The notes under the pieces were generated by a model, which made no database searches, was not told the DNA's origin, and saw nothing but the letters and a program-made list of their open reading frames with translations. Shown piece after piece: positions 35,417 through 44,269 of a stretch of 64,000 bases of DNA (the first letter of the stretch is position 1; each line of letters begins with the position of its first letter). Source of the stretch: DATBVX01 sp963810775 (GTDB lineage: Bacteria; Pseudomonadota; Gammaproteobacteria; Steroidobacterales; Steroidobacteraceae); assembly GCA_963810775.1 (NCBI GenBank), contig CAWEOT010000006.1, forward strand, positions 124,001 to 188,000, written 5' to 3'. The position numbers and the translations under genes are program-made.

Positions 35417-36883
35417 TCAGCTGCTGCGGTAGTTCGGCGCTTCCTTGGTGATGCTGACATCGTGCACGTGGCTTTCGCGCACACCGGCGGTCGTAATGCG
35501 TACGAAGGTCGGTCGCGTGCGCAGCTCCTGAATGTTGTGACTGCCCGTGTAGCCCATTGCGGCGCGCAGTCCGCCGGCAAGCTGATGCAGGATGCTCACC
35601 AGGCTTCCCTTGTATGGCACGCGTCCCTCGATGCCTTCCGGCACGAGCTTCTCGAGCTCGGTTGTGGTGTCCTGAAAGTAGCGATCGCTCGACCCGTGCT
35701 GCTGCCCCATCGCGCCGAGTGAACCCATGCCGCGATACGATTTGTACGAAGCGCCCTGGTAGAGCTCCACCTCGCCCGGAGACTCTTCAGTGCCGGCGAA
35801 CAAACCACCGATCATCACGGCATGCGCGCCGGCCGCGATCGCCTTGGCGATATCCCCCGAATAACGGATGCCGCCATCCGCGATGAGCGGCACATCGGTG
35901 TTTTTGAGGGCCTCGGCGACGCGAGCCACGGCGCTGATCTGCGGCACGCCGACGCCCGCGACCACCCGCGTAGTGCAGATCGAACCAGGACCAATGCCGA
36001 CTTTCACGCCATCCACGCCTGCCTTCACCAGGTCCTTGGCCGCTTCGGGGGTGACTACATTTCCGCCGATGACCTGCAGGTCGCCGAACGTCTCCTTGAG
36101 ACGGCTCACCATGTCGAGAACGCCTTTGGAATGACCATGCGACGTATCGACGACCACCAGATCCACGCCCGCTTCGCGCAGCGTTGTTACACGCTCGATC
36201 GTGTCCGGCGAGGTTCCGACTGCTGCACCCACGCGCAGTGCGCCGTTTGCATCCTTGCAGGCGCGTGGAAATTCGGTCGCCTTCTGGAAGTCCTTGACGG
36301 TGATCATGCCCTTGAGCTCGAAGTCGCCGTTGACCACCAGCACCTTCTCGATGCGGTGCTTGTGCAGCAGATGCAGGACTTCTTCCTTGGGGGCATTCTC
36401 CCGCACCGTGACGAGGCGCTCTTTCGGCGTCATGACGCTTGCAACCGGCGCATCGAGCTTGGTTTCGAAGCGCAGGTCCCGATGCGTGACGATGCCGACC
36501 ACCTTGTCGCCGACGACGACCGGGACGCCGGAGATTCCCTTGGCGCGCGTCAGGTCGATGACTTCGCGAATCGTCTTGTCAGGCGTGACCGTGATCGGAT
36601 CGACAATCACGCCGCTTTCGAATTTCTTGACGCGTGACACTTCGCGCGCCTGGCCCGCGATCGTCATGTTCTTGTGGATGATGCCGATGCCGCCTTCCTG
36701 CGCAATGGTGATCGCGAGGCGCGCTTCGGTCACGGTATCCATGGCCGAGGACAGGATCGGAAGATTCACACTGACTTTGCGCGTGATGCGCGTGGCGAGA
36801 TCGACTTCGCGAGGCAGGACTTCCGAGTACGCCGGCACCAGCAGGACGTCATCGAAGGTCAGGGCTTCTTCCAGAATTCGCAT
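35417..36883 (-). CDS. guaB: Inosine-5'-monophosphate dehydrogenase
   Basis: A 488-residue NAD-dependent enzyme turning IMP into XMP, rate-limiting for guanine nucleotides. MRILEEALTFDDVLLVPAYS at the start, two CBS domains (about 95-210) in the regulatory insert, and GIGPGSICTTRVVAGVGVPQ with the catalytic Cys are visible. The ATG at 36883 matches family N-termini; the open frame continues upstream without homology. A well-formed sigma-70-type promoter lies just upstream. It is followed directly by guaA. Confidence 0.98.
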   Translation of the reverse strand: MRILEEALTFDDVLLVPAYSEVLPREVDLATRITRKVSVNLPILSSAMDTVTEARLAITIAQEGGIGIIHKNMTIAGQAREVSRVKKFESGVIVDPITVTPDKTIREVIDLTRAKGISGVPVVVGDKVVGIVTHRDLRFETKLDAPVASVMTPKERLVTVRENAPKEEVLHLLHKHRIEKVLVVNGDFELKGMITVKDFQKATEFPRACKDANGALRVGAAVGTSPDTIERVTTLREAGVDLVVVDTSHGHSKGVLDMVSRLKETFGDLQVIGGNVVTPEAAKDLVKAGVDGVKVGIGPGSICTTRVVAGVGVPQISAVARVAEALKNTDVPLIADGGIRYSGDIAKAIAAGAHAVMIGGLFAGTEESPGEVELYQGASYKSYRGMGSLGAMGQQHGSSDRYFQDTTTELEKLVPEGIEGRVPYKGSLVSILHQLAGGLRAAMGYTGSHNIQELRTRPTFVRITTAGVRESHVHDVSITKEAPNYRSS

Positions 36884-36934
36884 CGGCTCTGCCCGGTCGT
36901 CCGGGGCCCGGGCGCCCCGCGAGTAAAGGGCGCG

Positions 36935-36963
36935 ATTGTACGCGCGCCAACGGGCCGGGTAAA
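36935..36963 (-). promoter_or_regulatory. Candidate sigma-70-type promoter of guaBA
   Basis: The minus strand has -35 TTTACC (36963-36958), a 17-bp spacer and -10 TACAAT (36940-36935). Transcription would begin near 36928, giving a leader of about 45 bases before the guaB ATG. Both hexamers match the consensus in four or five positions. Confidence 0.55.
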
Positions 36964-37030
36964 CGGCAATCCGCGCCGCGCTCAAATCGTGCGTGCCGCA
37001 GGGCGGGAAATTGCCCGGTATGATCCGTAC

Positions 37031-38401
37031 GTGACTTCTCTCGACCTGTTTGTCACGGCCGCGGTCGCGAATCGTGACGTGTACACGGTCTCGCGCCTGA
37101 ACCGCGAGGCTCGCCTGCTGCTCGAACAGGGTATGCCGCCGCTGTGGATCCAGGCTGAGATCTCGAACTTCGCCGCGCCCGGTTCCGGCCACTGGTATTT
37201 CTCTCTCAAGGATTCGAGTGCACAGGTGCGCTGCGCGATGTTTCGCCAGCGCGCCCTGCTCTCGAAGTGCCAGCCTCGCGACGGGCTGCTCGTGCTCGCG
37301 CGGGCGCGCGTCACTCTCTACGAGCCCCGTGGCGAGTATCAGCTGCTCATCGATCATCTTGAGGAAGCGGGCGAAGGTGAGCTACGCAGGCAGTTCGAGT
37401 TGCTCAAGGCGAAACTGCAGGCGGAAGGCCTGTTCGCGGCGGAACGTAAGCGCCCACTGCCCCCCGTGCCTCAACGCATCGGCGTCGTCACTTCGCCGAG
37501 CGGTGCGGCGATTCGCGACATTCTCAATATTCTGCGGCGCCGTTTCCCGGCCATTCCGGTTCTGATCTATCCGGTCCCGGTGCAAGGGACCGGAGCTGGA
37601 CAGAGGATCGCGGCTGCGGTTCGCTTCGCCTCGGCGCGTGCTGACTGCGATGTGCTGATCCTCGCTCGTGGCGGCGGCTCCCTCGAGGATCTGCGGGCGT
37701 TCAACGACGAGGCTCTCGCACGTGCGCTTGCTCAGTGCCGGATTCCGACGGTGACGGGGATTGGGCACGAGGTCGACTTCACGATCGCAGATTTCGTAGC
37801 CGACGTGCGTGCGCCAACCCCGTCCGGTGCAGCCGAGCTGGTGGTGCCCGATCAGCAGCAGTGGCTCGCGCGCTGGAATGCAACGCTGCAGCGACTCGCT
37901 GGCGCCATGAACCGCAACCTGCTACGTCGCTCCACGTCACAGGAGTGGCTGATCGGGCGGTTGCGGCAGGCGCATCCCGGCGTGCGCTTGCTGCATCAGG
38001 CGCAGCGGCTCGATGATCTCGAGCAGCGCCTGGCGTTGTCAGCACGACGCTGGCTGGAAAGCTCGACCGCGCGCTTGCGTGCCCGGGCCGCGTTGCTATC
38101 GAGATTCTCGCCCCTGGCGAGAATTCGCGAGCTGTCGAGTCGTCGTGCTGAATTGCAGATGCGCTTGAGAACTGCGGCTCACGCCCGAGTGGGCGCGGTA
38201 AAGGCGCGTGTCGATCTCGCGATGCGAGCGCTCAACACGGTGAGTCCACTCGCCACCCTCGAACGTGGCTACGCTATCGTGATGCGCAGCGCGGATGGGC
38301 GACTGTTACGCTCTTCGAGCCAGGTGCGATCCGGCGAGGACATCGAGGCACGCTTGTCGGAGGGCCGGGTCATCGCGCGAGTCAAGGACATCAAGGAATG
38401 A
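37031..38401 (+). CDS. xseA: Exodeoxyribonuclease VII large subunit
   Basis: A 456-residue catalytic subunit of exonuclease VII, which degrades single-stranded DNA from both ends. The N-terminal OB-fold (LLEQGMPPLWIQAEISNF, SGHWYFSLKD) and the catalytic core GVVTSPSGAAIRDIL, LARGGGSLEDL and GIGHEVDFTIAD are clear, followed by a coiled C-terminal region. The start GTG at 37031 is the only codon before the conserved region in the divergent gap. A TATGAT at 37019 would place transcription almost at the GTG. The small subunit xseB is not in view. Confidence 0.97.
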   Translation: MTSLDLFVTAAVANRDVYTVSRLNREARLLLEQGMPPLWIQAEISNFAAPGSGHWYFSLKDSSAQVRCAMFRQRALLSKCQPRDGLLVLARARVTLYEPRGEYQLLIDHLEEAGEGELRRQFELLKAKLQAEGLFAAERKRPLPPVPQRIGVVTSPSGAAIRDILNILRRRFPAIPVLIYPVPVQGTGAGQRIAAAVRFASARADCDVLILARGGGSLEDLRAFNDEALARALAQCRIPTVTGIGHEVDFTIADFVADVRAPTPSGAAELVVPDQQQWLARWNATLQRLAGAMNRNLLRRSTSQEWLIGRLRQAHPGVRLLHQAQRLDDLEQRLALSARRWLESSTARLRARAALLSRFSPLARIRELSSRRAELQMRLRTAAHARVGAVKARVDLAMRALNTVSPLATLERGYAIVMRSADGRLLRSSSQVRSGEDIEARLSEGRVIARVKDIKE

Positions 38402-39267
38402 TCCGGCTTCCCCGCGTCTGGATCGCACGCGTGGCTGGCGTGCTCGGCGCGCTCTTTCTTGCTGCTGGACATGCCCAGCCTGAACTGCCCGAAGCAGCTG
38501 CAGTGCCTGGTGGCGTTGTGATCCTGGATGTCGGGCCGACTTCAGACCCCGCTCCCGATGTGCGCTACAACGACCATCGTGTGATGGTGCTCGCGGATAC
38601 GGAGCGGTGGCGCGCGATCATCGGTATTCCTTTATCGGTCGAACCCGGAAAGCAACTGGTCCGCATCAGGCGGGGCGATCTGCAAGCGAGCTACCGGTCA
38701 TTCCAGGTTTCTCCGAAGAAATATGCCGTACAGCGCCTCAAGGTCCCTCCCGGGCAGGTGAATCTCTCCAAGGCAGATACCGAGCGCGTAGCACGCGAGC
38801 GCGTGCGCATCGATGCCGCGCTCGACACATGGACGGATGCGGAGCTGGCGAGCTTGCGCCTGCAGCAACCTGTGGAGGGACCTCGCTCAAGTTCCTTCGG
38901 CCTGCGACGCGAGTTCAACAACGAGCCGCGCAACCCACACAGCGGCATGGACATCGCTGCGGATTCCGGAACTGCTATTCATGCACCGGCCGCCGGGGCC
39001 GTCATTGACACGGGTGAGTATTTCTTCAACGGTCGTACGGTGTTCATCGATCATGGAGCGGGACTCATCACGATGTACTGCCACATGAGCGAGATCCACG
39101 TGCAGCCCGGGCAGAAGGTCGCAACGGGGGATGTGCTTGGAAAGGTGGGAGCGACCGGGCGAGTAACCGGCCCGCACCTGCATTGGGGTGTGAGCCTCAA
39201 TCGCGCCTTCGTGGATCCAGCGCTGTTCCTAAGCCCGGTGCCAGCGCAAGGCGAGAACGCTCCCTAG
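38398..39267 (+). CDS. Secreted M23 family metallopeptidase
   Basis: A 289-residue LytM-type peptidase. A signal peptide of about 26 residues ends in GHA. The middle part is beta-rich. The peptidase domain (about 160-280) keeps the zinc ligands HSGMDIA and HLHWG together with TMYCHMSEIHV, so it should be an active periplasmic endopeptidase cutting peptidoglycan cross-links. Its ATG overlaps the xseA stop (ATGA), so the two are translationally coupled. It overlaps the cysteine dioxygenase gene convergently by 4 bp. Confidence 0.93.
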   Translation: MIRLPRVWIARVAGVLGALFLAAGHAQPELPEAAAVPGGVVILDVGPTSDPAPDVRYNDHRVMVLADTERWRAIIGIPLSVEPGKQLVRIRRGDLQASYRSFQVSPKKYAVQRLKVPPGQVNLSKADTERVARERVRIDAALDTWTDAELASLRLQQPVEGPRSSSFGLRREFNNEPRNPHSGMDIAADSGTAIHAPAAGAVIDTGEYFFNGRTVFIDHGAGLITMYCHMSEIHVQPGQKVATGDVLGKVGATGRVTGPHLHWGVSLNRAFVDPALFLSPVPAQGENAP

Positions 39268-39824
39268 AGATCCAGACCCAGCGATCTCTCGCGACGTACG
39301 AACCAGTCGCCACCCGCGGGCTCGAACATCGCGCAGTGGTCCATATCGCCGCCGTAGATGTGGATCGAAATCGCGGTATCGGCGCCGCGGTTGGCGATGC
39401 GGTGATATTCGTGCGGCGGAATCAGGCAGCCGGCACTGCCGGTCCCGGCCTGGAAGGAATTGCGTTTCTCGAAACGGTAGCGGTCGGCGCGCTGCTCGAC
39501 GAGCTCGTACTGTTGCACATCGATGCTGCCGTCCCACACGCCTTCGACGCACCACATGCCGCCATGATCGTGGAGCGGTGTCGCCTGCCCCGCTGCCCAG
39601 GTCATCGCGACCACTGAATAGCCCCGTGCGTCATCGCGATGAATGAGACGCCGCGCGTAGTGATCCGCACAGGTGCGGTGGAATTCCTCCGGCAATTTGA
39701 CGCTCGCTGAGCGGATCAGCTCGCACAGCCCGGTGCGTAACTCATCGACGATCTGCTCGACGTCGTCGTGGGCGACGGCTCGATCAACAAGCGATACCAG
39801 GGGTTCTGCGCCAGGAAAAGACAT
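39264..39824 (-). CDS. Cysteine dioxygenase family protein
   Basis: A 186-residue cupin of the cysteine dioxygenase type, a non-heme iron enzyme oxidising cysteine (or a related thiol such as 3-mercaptopropionate) to the sulfinate. Iron ligands H85 and H87 lie in ATPLHDHGG; the third is H138 or H141 in IPPHEYHRI. C92, seven residues after H85, sits where the mammalian enzyme has the Cys of its Cys-Tyr crosslink. SIHIYGG is typical of the family. It lies 58 bp downstream of metX on the same strand, consistent with a role in sulfur amino-acid metabolism. The substrate is not certain. Confidence 0.85.
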   Translation of the reverse strand: MSFPGAEPLVSLVDRAVAHDDVEQIVDELRTGLCELIRSASVKLPEEFHRTCADHYARRLIHRDDARGYSVVAMTWAAGQATPLHDHGGMWCVEGVWDGSIDVQQYELVEQRADRYRFEKRNSFQAGTGSAGCLIPPHEYHRIANRGADTAISIHIYGGDMDHCAMFEPAGGDWFVRRERSLGLDL

Positions 39825-39882
39825 GTTTACTACCTGCAGGCGCGAAGTTTACCAGCCTGTCAGGCCATTGCGCATGAACCAC

Positions 39883-40977
39883 TCACAACTTCGCGACGAA
39901 CTCGCCTATTGCGGGGCGGAAACGCTCCATGTCGACCAGGAATGAATCGTGGCCCTGGATTGACGACAGTGGCTTGAATTCCGTAGCCACACCCGCTCGC
40001 GTCAATGCGTCCGCAATCTCGCACTGACTCCAGAGCGGGAACAACAGGTCGGTCTCGACGCCGATGACCAGTGCGCGCCGCAACGCGCTGCGCTTGAGCG
40101 CCGCTTCGACCGAGCCTCCATGCTCGCTCAGGTCGAAGAGATCCATGGCCCTGGAAATGTAAAGGTAGCAATTGGCGTCGAACTGGCCGACGAACTTGTT
40201 TGCCACTACCTCCAGATAAGCTTCGATCTCGAAATCGATGCCGAACGGATCCCCGCTCTTGCGCTCGGCTGCCATGCGCTCTCGCCCGAAGCGCTGTTGC
40301 CATTCCTGCGCTGAGCGATAGGTGATCATGCCGAGCTTGCGTGCCATGCGCATGCCGGTGATCGGACCGGCACCCGCAGCGAACTCCCCTTCGGCCCAGG
40401 CGGGATCGCGACGGATCATCTCCCGCTGTAATGAGCGCAGGGCAATCGCGAACGGTGTCGAGCGTGCGGCAGCCGAGATTGAGATCAGGCTCTTCGCGAA
40501 CCCAGGGAACATCGCGCAGAACGCGTGTGCCGTCATGCCCCCGAGCGAAGGGCCGATCACCCCGGCCAGCATTTCAAGGCCAATGCTGCGCAGCACCTCA
40601 TAGCCGCCGTGGGCGATGTCCTCGACGGTGAGCACTGGAAAGCGCAACCGATAAGGTTGTCCGGTTGCCGGATCGATCGATGCGGGCCCGGTAGAACCGA
40701 AACAGCTTCCGAGCGAGTTCACACAGATGATGAACCAGCGGCTGGTGTCGAGCGGACGGCCGGCACCGATCATGTCTTCCCACCATCCGGGGGCGGGATC
40801 CTCGTGCGATGACGCCGCGTGCGCCGAAGGGGACAGACCCGTGAAGATGAGCAGGCCATTGTCGCGCGCCGCGTTGAGCTCGCCCCAGGTCTCATAGGCG
40901 ATCTGCGCCTCCGGCAGCGTGCCGCCCGACCACATCGGGAAAGGTTGCTTCAACTTCGCAATGCGACGCGCGCTCAT
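39883..40977 (-). CDS. metX: MetX-family O-acyltransferase (homoserine or serine)
   Basis: A 364-residue alpha/beta-hydrolase acyltransferase. The nucleophile S144 is in GPSLGGM, with D310 (GVETDLLFP) and H343 (QGHDSFLVD) completing the triad. MetX enzymes activate homoserine for methionine synthesis with acetyl- or succinyl-CoA. The loop here reads NSLGSCFGSTGPASIDPATG; as I recall, this resembles Xanthomonas-type members shown to be L-serine O-succinyltransferases rather than the more usual GGC.GTTGP enzymes. Both alternatives feed sulfur amino-acid synthesis. It ends 6 bp before... the der stop lies just upstream of its start on the same strand, so it follows der. Confidence 0.88.
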   Translation of the reverse strand: MSARRIAKLKQPFPMWSGGTLPEAQIAYETWGELNAARDNGLLIFTGLSPSAHAASSHEDPAPGWWEDMIGAGRPLDTSRWFIICVNSLGSCFGSTGPASIDPATGQPYRLRFPVLTVEDIAHGGYEVLRSIGLEMLAGVIGPSLGGMTAHAFCAMFPGFAKSLISISAAARSTPFAIALRSLQREMIRRDPAWAEGEFAAGAGPITGMRMARKLGMITYRSAQEWQQRFGRERMAAERKSGDPFGIDFEIEAYLEVVANKFVGQFDANCYLYISRAMDLFDLSEHGGSVEAALKRSALRRALVIGVETDLLFPLWSQCEIADALTRAGVATEFKPLSSIQGHDSFLVDMERFRPAIGEFVAKL

Positions 40978-40983
40978 GCGGCG

Positions 40984-42358
40984 TTACTTTCTCACGATTC
41001 GACGGCGTTTGCGTCGTTGCCGTGGCGTCAGGACGTTACGCCGTCCCGCGTAGGGATTCTCGTCGGAGCGAAATTCGACACGCACCGGTGTGCCCTGCAA
41101 GCCGTAAGTCTTGCGAAACACGTTGATGAGATAGCGTCGGTAGGCTTCCGGAACACTCTTGATCTGGTTGCCGTGGATCACGATGACGGGCGGGTTGCGC
41201 CCGCCCTGATGGGCATAACGCAACTTGATACGTCGGCCGCGAACCAATGGCGGCTGGTGCGCTTCGAGCGCACCTTCCAGCGTGCGGGTGAGCTCGGGCG
41301 TCGCGATCTCGCGCATCGAGGCGCGATACGCCTCGTGCGCCGATTTCATCAGCTCACCGACCCCGCTCCCGTGACGCGCGGAGATGAAGTGCAGCGGGGC
41401 GAAATCCACGAACGGCAGGCGCACGGCGAGTTGCGAGCGAATCATCTCGCGCTGCTCGGGGGGCAACGCATCCCACTTGTTGACACCGATCACGAGCGCA
41501 CGTCCGCGATCGACTGCGAGACCCAGCAGGCTGGCATCCTGCTCCGCGACAGTTTCCTGCGCATCGAGAAGCGCGATCACGACATGCGCGGAATCGATCG
41601 CCTGCAGGGTCTTGATGACGCTGAAGCGCTCCACGCCTTCCTCAACGCGTGCGCGGCGGCGAACTCCCGCGGTATCGATCAGCGTGTAGCGGACCGAGTC
41701 GCGCTCGAATGGGATCAGGATACTGTCGCGCGTGGTGCCGGGCTCGTGACTCGCAATGACGCGTTCCTCGCCGAGCAACCGATTGATGAGCGTCGACTTG
41801 CCCACGTTGGGACGGCCAATGACCGCAACGCGGATACCTTCATCCGTTTGCTCTGGCGCCTCGCCCGGCGCGAGTCCCTCGAGCACCAGATCCATCAGCG
41901 CTTCGACACCCTGTCCATGGGCGGCCGAAATGCAGACTGGCTCACCGAGAGCCAGGGCGTGAAATTCCGCCGCCGTCAGCGCTGGATCGCGACTTTCACA
42001 TTTGTTGACAGCGAGCGTCACCGTCTTGCCGCTGCGGCGCAGGCTCTTCGCCACGTATTCGTCAGCCGCCGTCAACCCCTCCTTCGCATCCGCGAGCAGC
42101 ACCACGCGGTCGGCCTCGCCGACGGCACGCAGGCTCTGCTCCGCCATCTGTGCTTCGAGGCCGCCGGGATACTCAATGAGGCCGCCGGTATCGACGACGA
42201 TGTAAGGCAAGCGGGCCGACCTTGCCGAAGCCGTACTTGCGATCGCGCGTCAGGCCCGGCTGGTCTGCCACCAGCGCATCGCGCGTGCCGGTAAGCACAT
42301 TGAACAGGGTCGACTTGCCGACATTGGGTCGACCGACGAGTGCGATGACGGGTAACAC
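40984..42358 (-). CDS. der: Ribosome-associated GTPase Der, interrupted by a frameshift
   Basis: Der (EngA) is an essential double GTPase for 50S ribosome assembly. The N-terminal reading frame (42358 down to about 42212) has GRPNVGKSTLFN and PGLTRDRKYGFGKVGPL. The rest, from PYIVVDTGGL through the second GRPNVGKSTLINRLLGEER and the KH-like end, lies in another frame from 42210. Removing one base at about 42208-42214 (the CTTGCC stretch on the minus strand) joins them as KVGPL-PYIVVDTGGL, so an extra base is present. The rest of the gene is intact and conserved, which favours sequencing error over decay. It follows bamB by 39 bp. Confidence 0.93.
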
Positions 42359-42397
42359 TGACTCACAACCTTAGCGAAATCCGCTGCGTGAGCGTCC

Positions 42398-43564
42398 TCA
42401 GCTCTTCTGATCTTTCGGCGGCTCGCGGCGAAACGCGCTCAGCCGGCCGCCATCCGTAAGCACATACACCGTGCCATCCACCACCAGTGGGCGACTCGTA
42501 ACACGATTGCCGTCCGTCGAAACACGTGCCAGCAACTCGCCGGTTGCGGCGTCGAGCCAGTGCACGTAACCCTCGAAGTCCGCCACGACGATCGCGGAGC
42601 CATCGAGAACCGGTCCGCTCAGACCGCGTCGATGCAGCGCCGCCTGTTTCCAGAGTGGCGTGCCGTCACGGCGCTTGAGCGCCTGGATGTCGCCGTCGGC
42701 GTCAGTGATGTAAATCGTCTCCGCATCGACGACCAGACCGCGGTCGCTCGACTCGTCGCGAGCCCACCAGATTTGTCCAGAGTCCAGCGCCAGCATCGCC
42801 GCGCGCCCCTGGAATCCAACGACATAGATGTCCTTCTCGACTGGCTGCACCATCGAATCGATGTCGACCATCCGCGCAAGCTCGGTGCGCCCCTTGGATG
42901 ACGCGACCTGCGTTTCCCACTGAACATCACCGTCGGCGAGTCCGACCGACACCACCTTGCCGTTGTCGAATCCACACACCACCACATCGCCGATAATCAC
43001 GGGCGCCGCGGTGCCACGCAGCGATAGTCGCGGCACTTGCTGCTCGGTATTCCACCGCTCCTGCCCGTCCTCCAGGTTGAGCCCCACCAACCGTCCGTCG
43101 ACCGTGCGTACGACAACAATGTCGGAGCCGACGGCGGGAGGCGCAAGCACTTCGCCTCTGACGCGAACCTTCCACACCTGCTTGCCGTCCGCGGCATCGA
43201 GCGCAATGACATCGCCTTCCGAGGATCCCGCGACGACCCGTCCCGAGCCGACCCCGGGCCCACCCGCGAGCGCCAGCTTCGTGGCTGCACGCCAGACGGT
43301 ACGTCCGTTCTTGGGGTCCAGGGCGAGGACATCACCGTCGTGCGAAGCCGCGTACAGGCGTTCGCCATCGGATGCCGGGCGCAATCCGAGACGCAGCGCC
43401 TTGGTGTCGCCCCCGACACCGGTGCTCCAGACCTTGTCGATCTCGATGCGCGGTTTCATCTCGACCAGCTCGGCCGGCGGATCCACCTCTTTTTCCTTGT
43501 CGCAGGCGCTGAGACCGGCGAGCAGAGCGATTGCCGCCAACGTGGACAGTACGCGAGTCATCAT
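42398..43564 (-). CDS. bamB: Outer membrane protein assembly factor BamB
   Basis: A 388-residue lipoprotein of the BAM complex, which inserts beta-barrel proteins into the outer membrane. The lipobox LSAC ends a short signal peptide, with the acylated Cys near residue 21. The remainder is an eight-bladed PQQ-type beta propeller with repeats such as GRVVAGSSEGDVIALDAADGK and VWK/WN turns. The ATG at 43564 overlaps the yfgM stop. The hisS-yfgM-bamB-der order is conserved in Gammaproteobacteria. Confidence 0.96.
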   Translation of the reverse strand: MMTRVLSTLAAIALLAGLSACDKEKEVDPPAELVEMKPRIEIDKVWSTGVGGDTKALRLGLRPASDGERLYAASHDGDVLALDPKNGRTVWRAATKLALAGGPGVGSGRVVAGSSEGDVIALDAADGKQVWKVRVRGEVLAPPAVGSDIVVVRTVDGRLVGLNLEDGQERWNTEQQVPRLSLRGTAAPVIIGDVVVCGFDNGKVVSVGLADGDVQWETQVASSKGRTELARMVDIDSMVQPVEKDIYVVGFQGRAAMLALDSGQIWWARDESSDRGLVVDAETIYITDADGDIQALKRRDGTPLWKQAALHRRGLSGPVLDGSAIVVADFEGYVHWLDAATGELLARVSTDGNRVTSRPLVVDGTVYVLTDGGRLSAFRREPPKDQKS

Positions 43565-44241
43565 TGAGCAGGTTCCTTTGGTGCCATCGGCGCGCTCTCC
43601 TGAGCCGGTTCCTCGGCAGCCAGATCGGTAATCTTGAGCTGCAAGAGACCTGTGTCGGTGACGCCGGGTTCCATCGCGGCCAGCGCCTGTCGATAAGCAG
43701 CAAGCGCGCCCTTGCGATCGCCCTTCTGCAGCAGTACATCTCCACGGATTTCCTGGTACCCCGCGGTGAACGCAGCAGGCTCGCCCGTGCCGAGGGTCTT
43801 CAGCGCATCATCCGCCTTGCCCTGGGCAAGCTGCACGCGCGCCAGTCGTTCGCGCGCCACGGGGCGGAGCTGCTCGTCCTTGGAATTCTGCATGACATCG
43901 TTGAGGCGCTGAGCCGCTTCTTCGAGCTCGCCACGCGTGACATGCATTCGCGCCAGGGCGAGCTGCGCCTGATCCACGTAGGGCGTCGCCGAATAATCCT
44001 TCTTGAGCTGGTCGGTCAGCTCGATTGCTCGCGCCTTGTCATTGCGCCCCAGCGCATCCAGCACATCGAGGTAACGCGCTGCTGCGGTATTCGAGCGCGT
44101 CGTGACGTGATTGCCCCACCACGACCACCCCCACAGGACGCCCGCACCGAGCAGGACGCCGACGATCATCGCGACGCCGTTCTCGCGGACGAAGGTTTTT
44201 ACTCGTTCCCATTGATCACTTTCGGTCAGATACTCGTCCAC
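43561..44241 (-). CDS. yfgM: YfgM family ancillary SecYEG translocon subunit
   Basis: A 226-residue inner-membrane protein with a short cytosolic N-terminus (ESDQWERVKTFVREN), one transmembrane helix (about 23-42, rich in Gly and Trp) and a periplasmic tetratricopeptide-like domain. YfgM associates with PpiD at the translocon and hands proteins to periplasmic chaperones. The start is GTG at 44241. It overlaps bamB and follows hisS by 28 bp. Confidence 0.93.
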   Translation of the reverse strand: MDEYLTESDQWERVKTFVRENGVAMIVGVLLGAGVLWGWSWWGNHVTTRSNTAAARYLDVLDALGRNDKARAIELTDQLKKDYSATPYVDQAQLALARMHVTRGELEEAAQRLNDVMQNSKDEQLRPVARERLARVQLAQGKADDALKTLGTGEPAAFTAGYQEIRGDVLLQKGDRKGALAAYRQALAAMEPGVTDTGLLQLKITDLAAEEPAQESAPMAPKEPAQ

Positions 44242-44269
44242 GCTTCACTCCACTCTCTATAAGCAAGCT

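Noticed and set aside
32082..35432. Two long frames opposite the aldehyde dehydrogenase and guaA
   Set aside because: Both mirror conserved genes on the other strand and show no family features.
40819..42294. 491-codon open frame opposite metX and der
   Set aside because: Antisense shadow of two conserved genes; no recognisable domain, and it spans the der frameshift without change.
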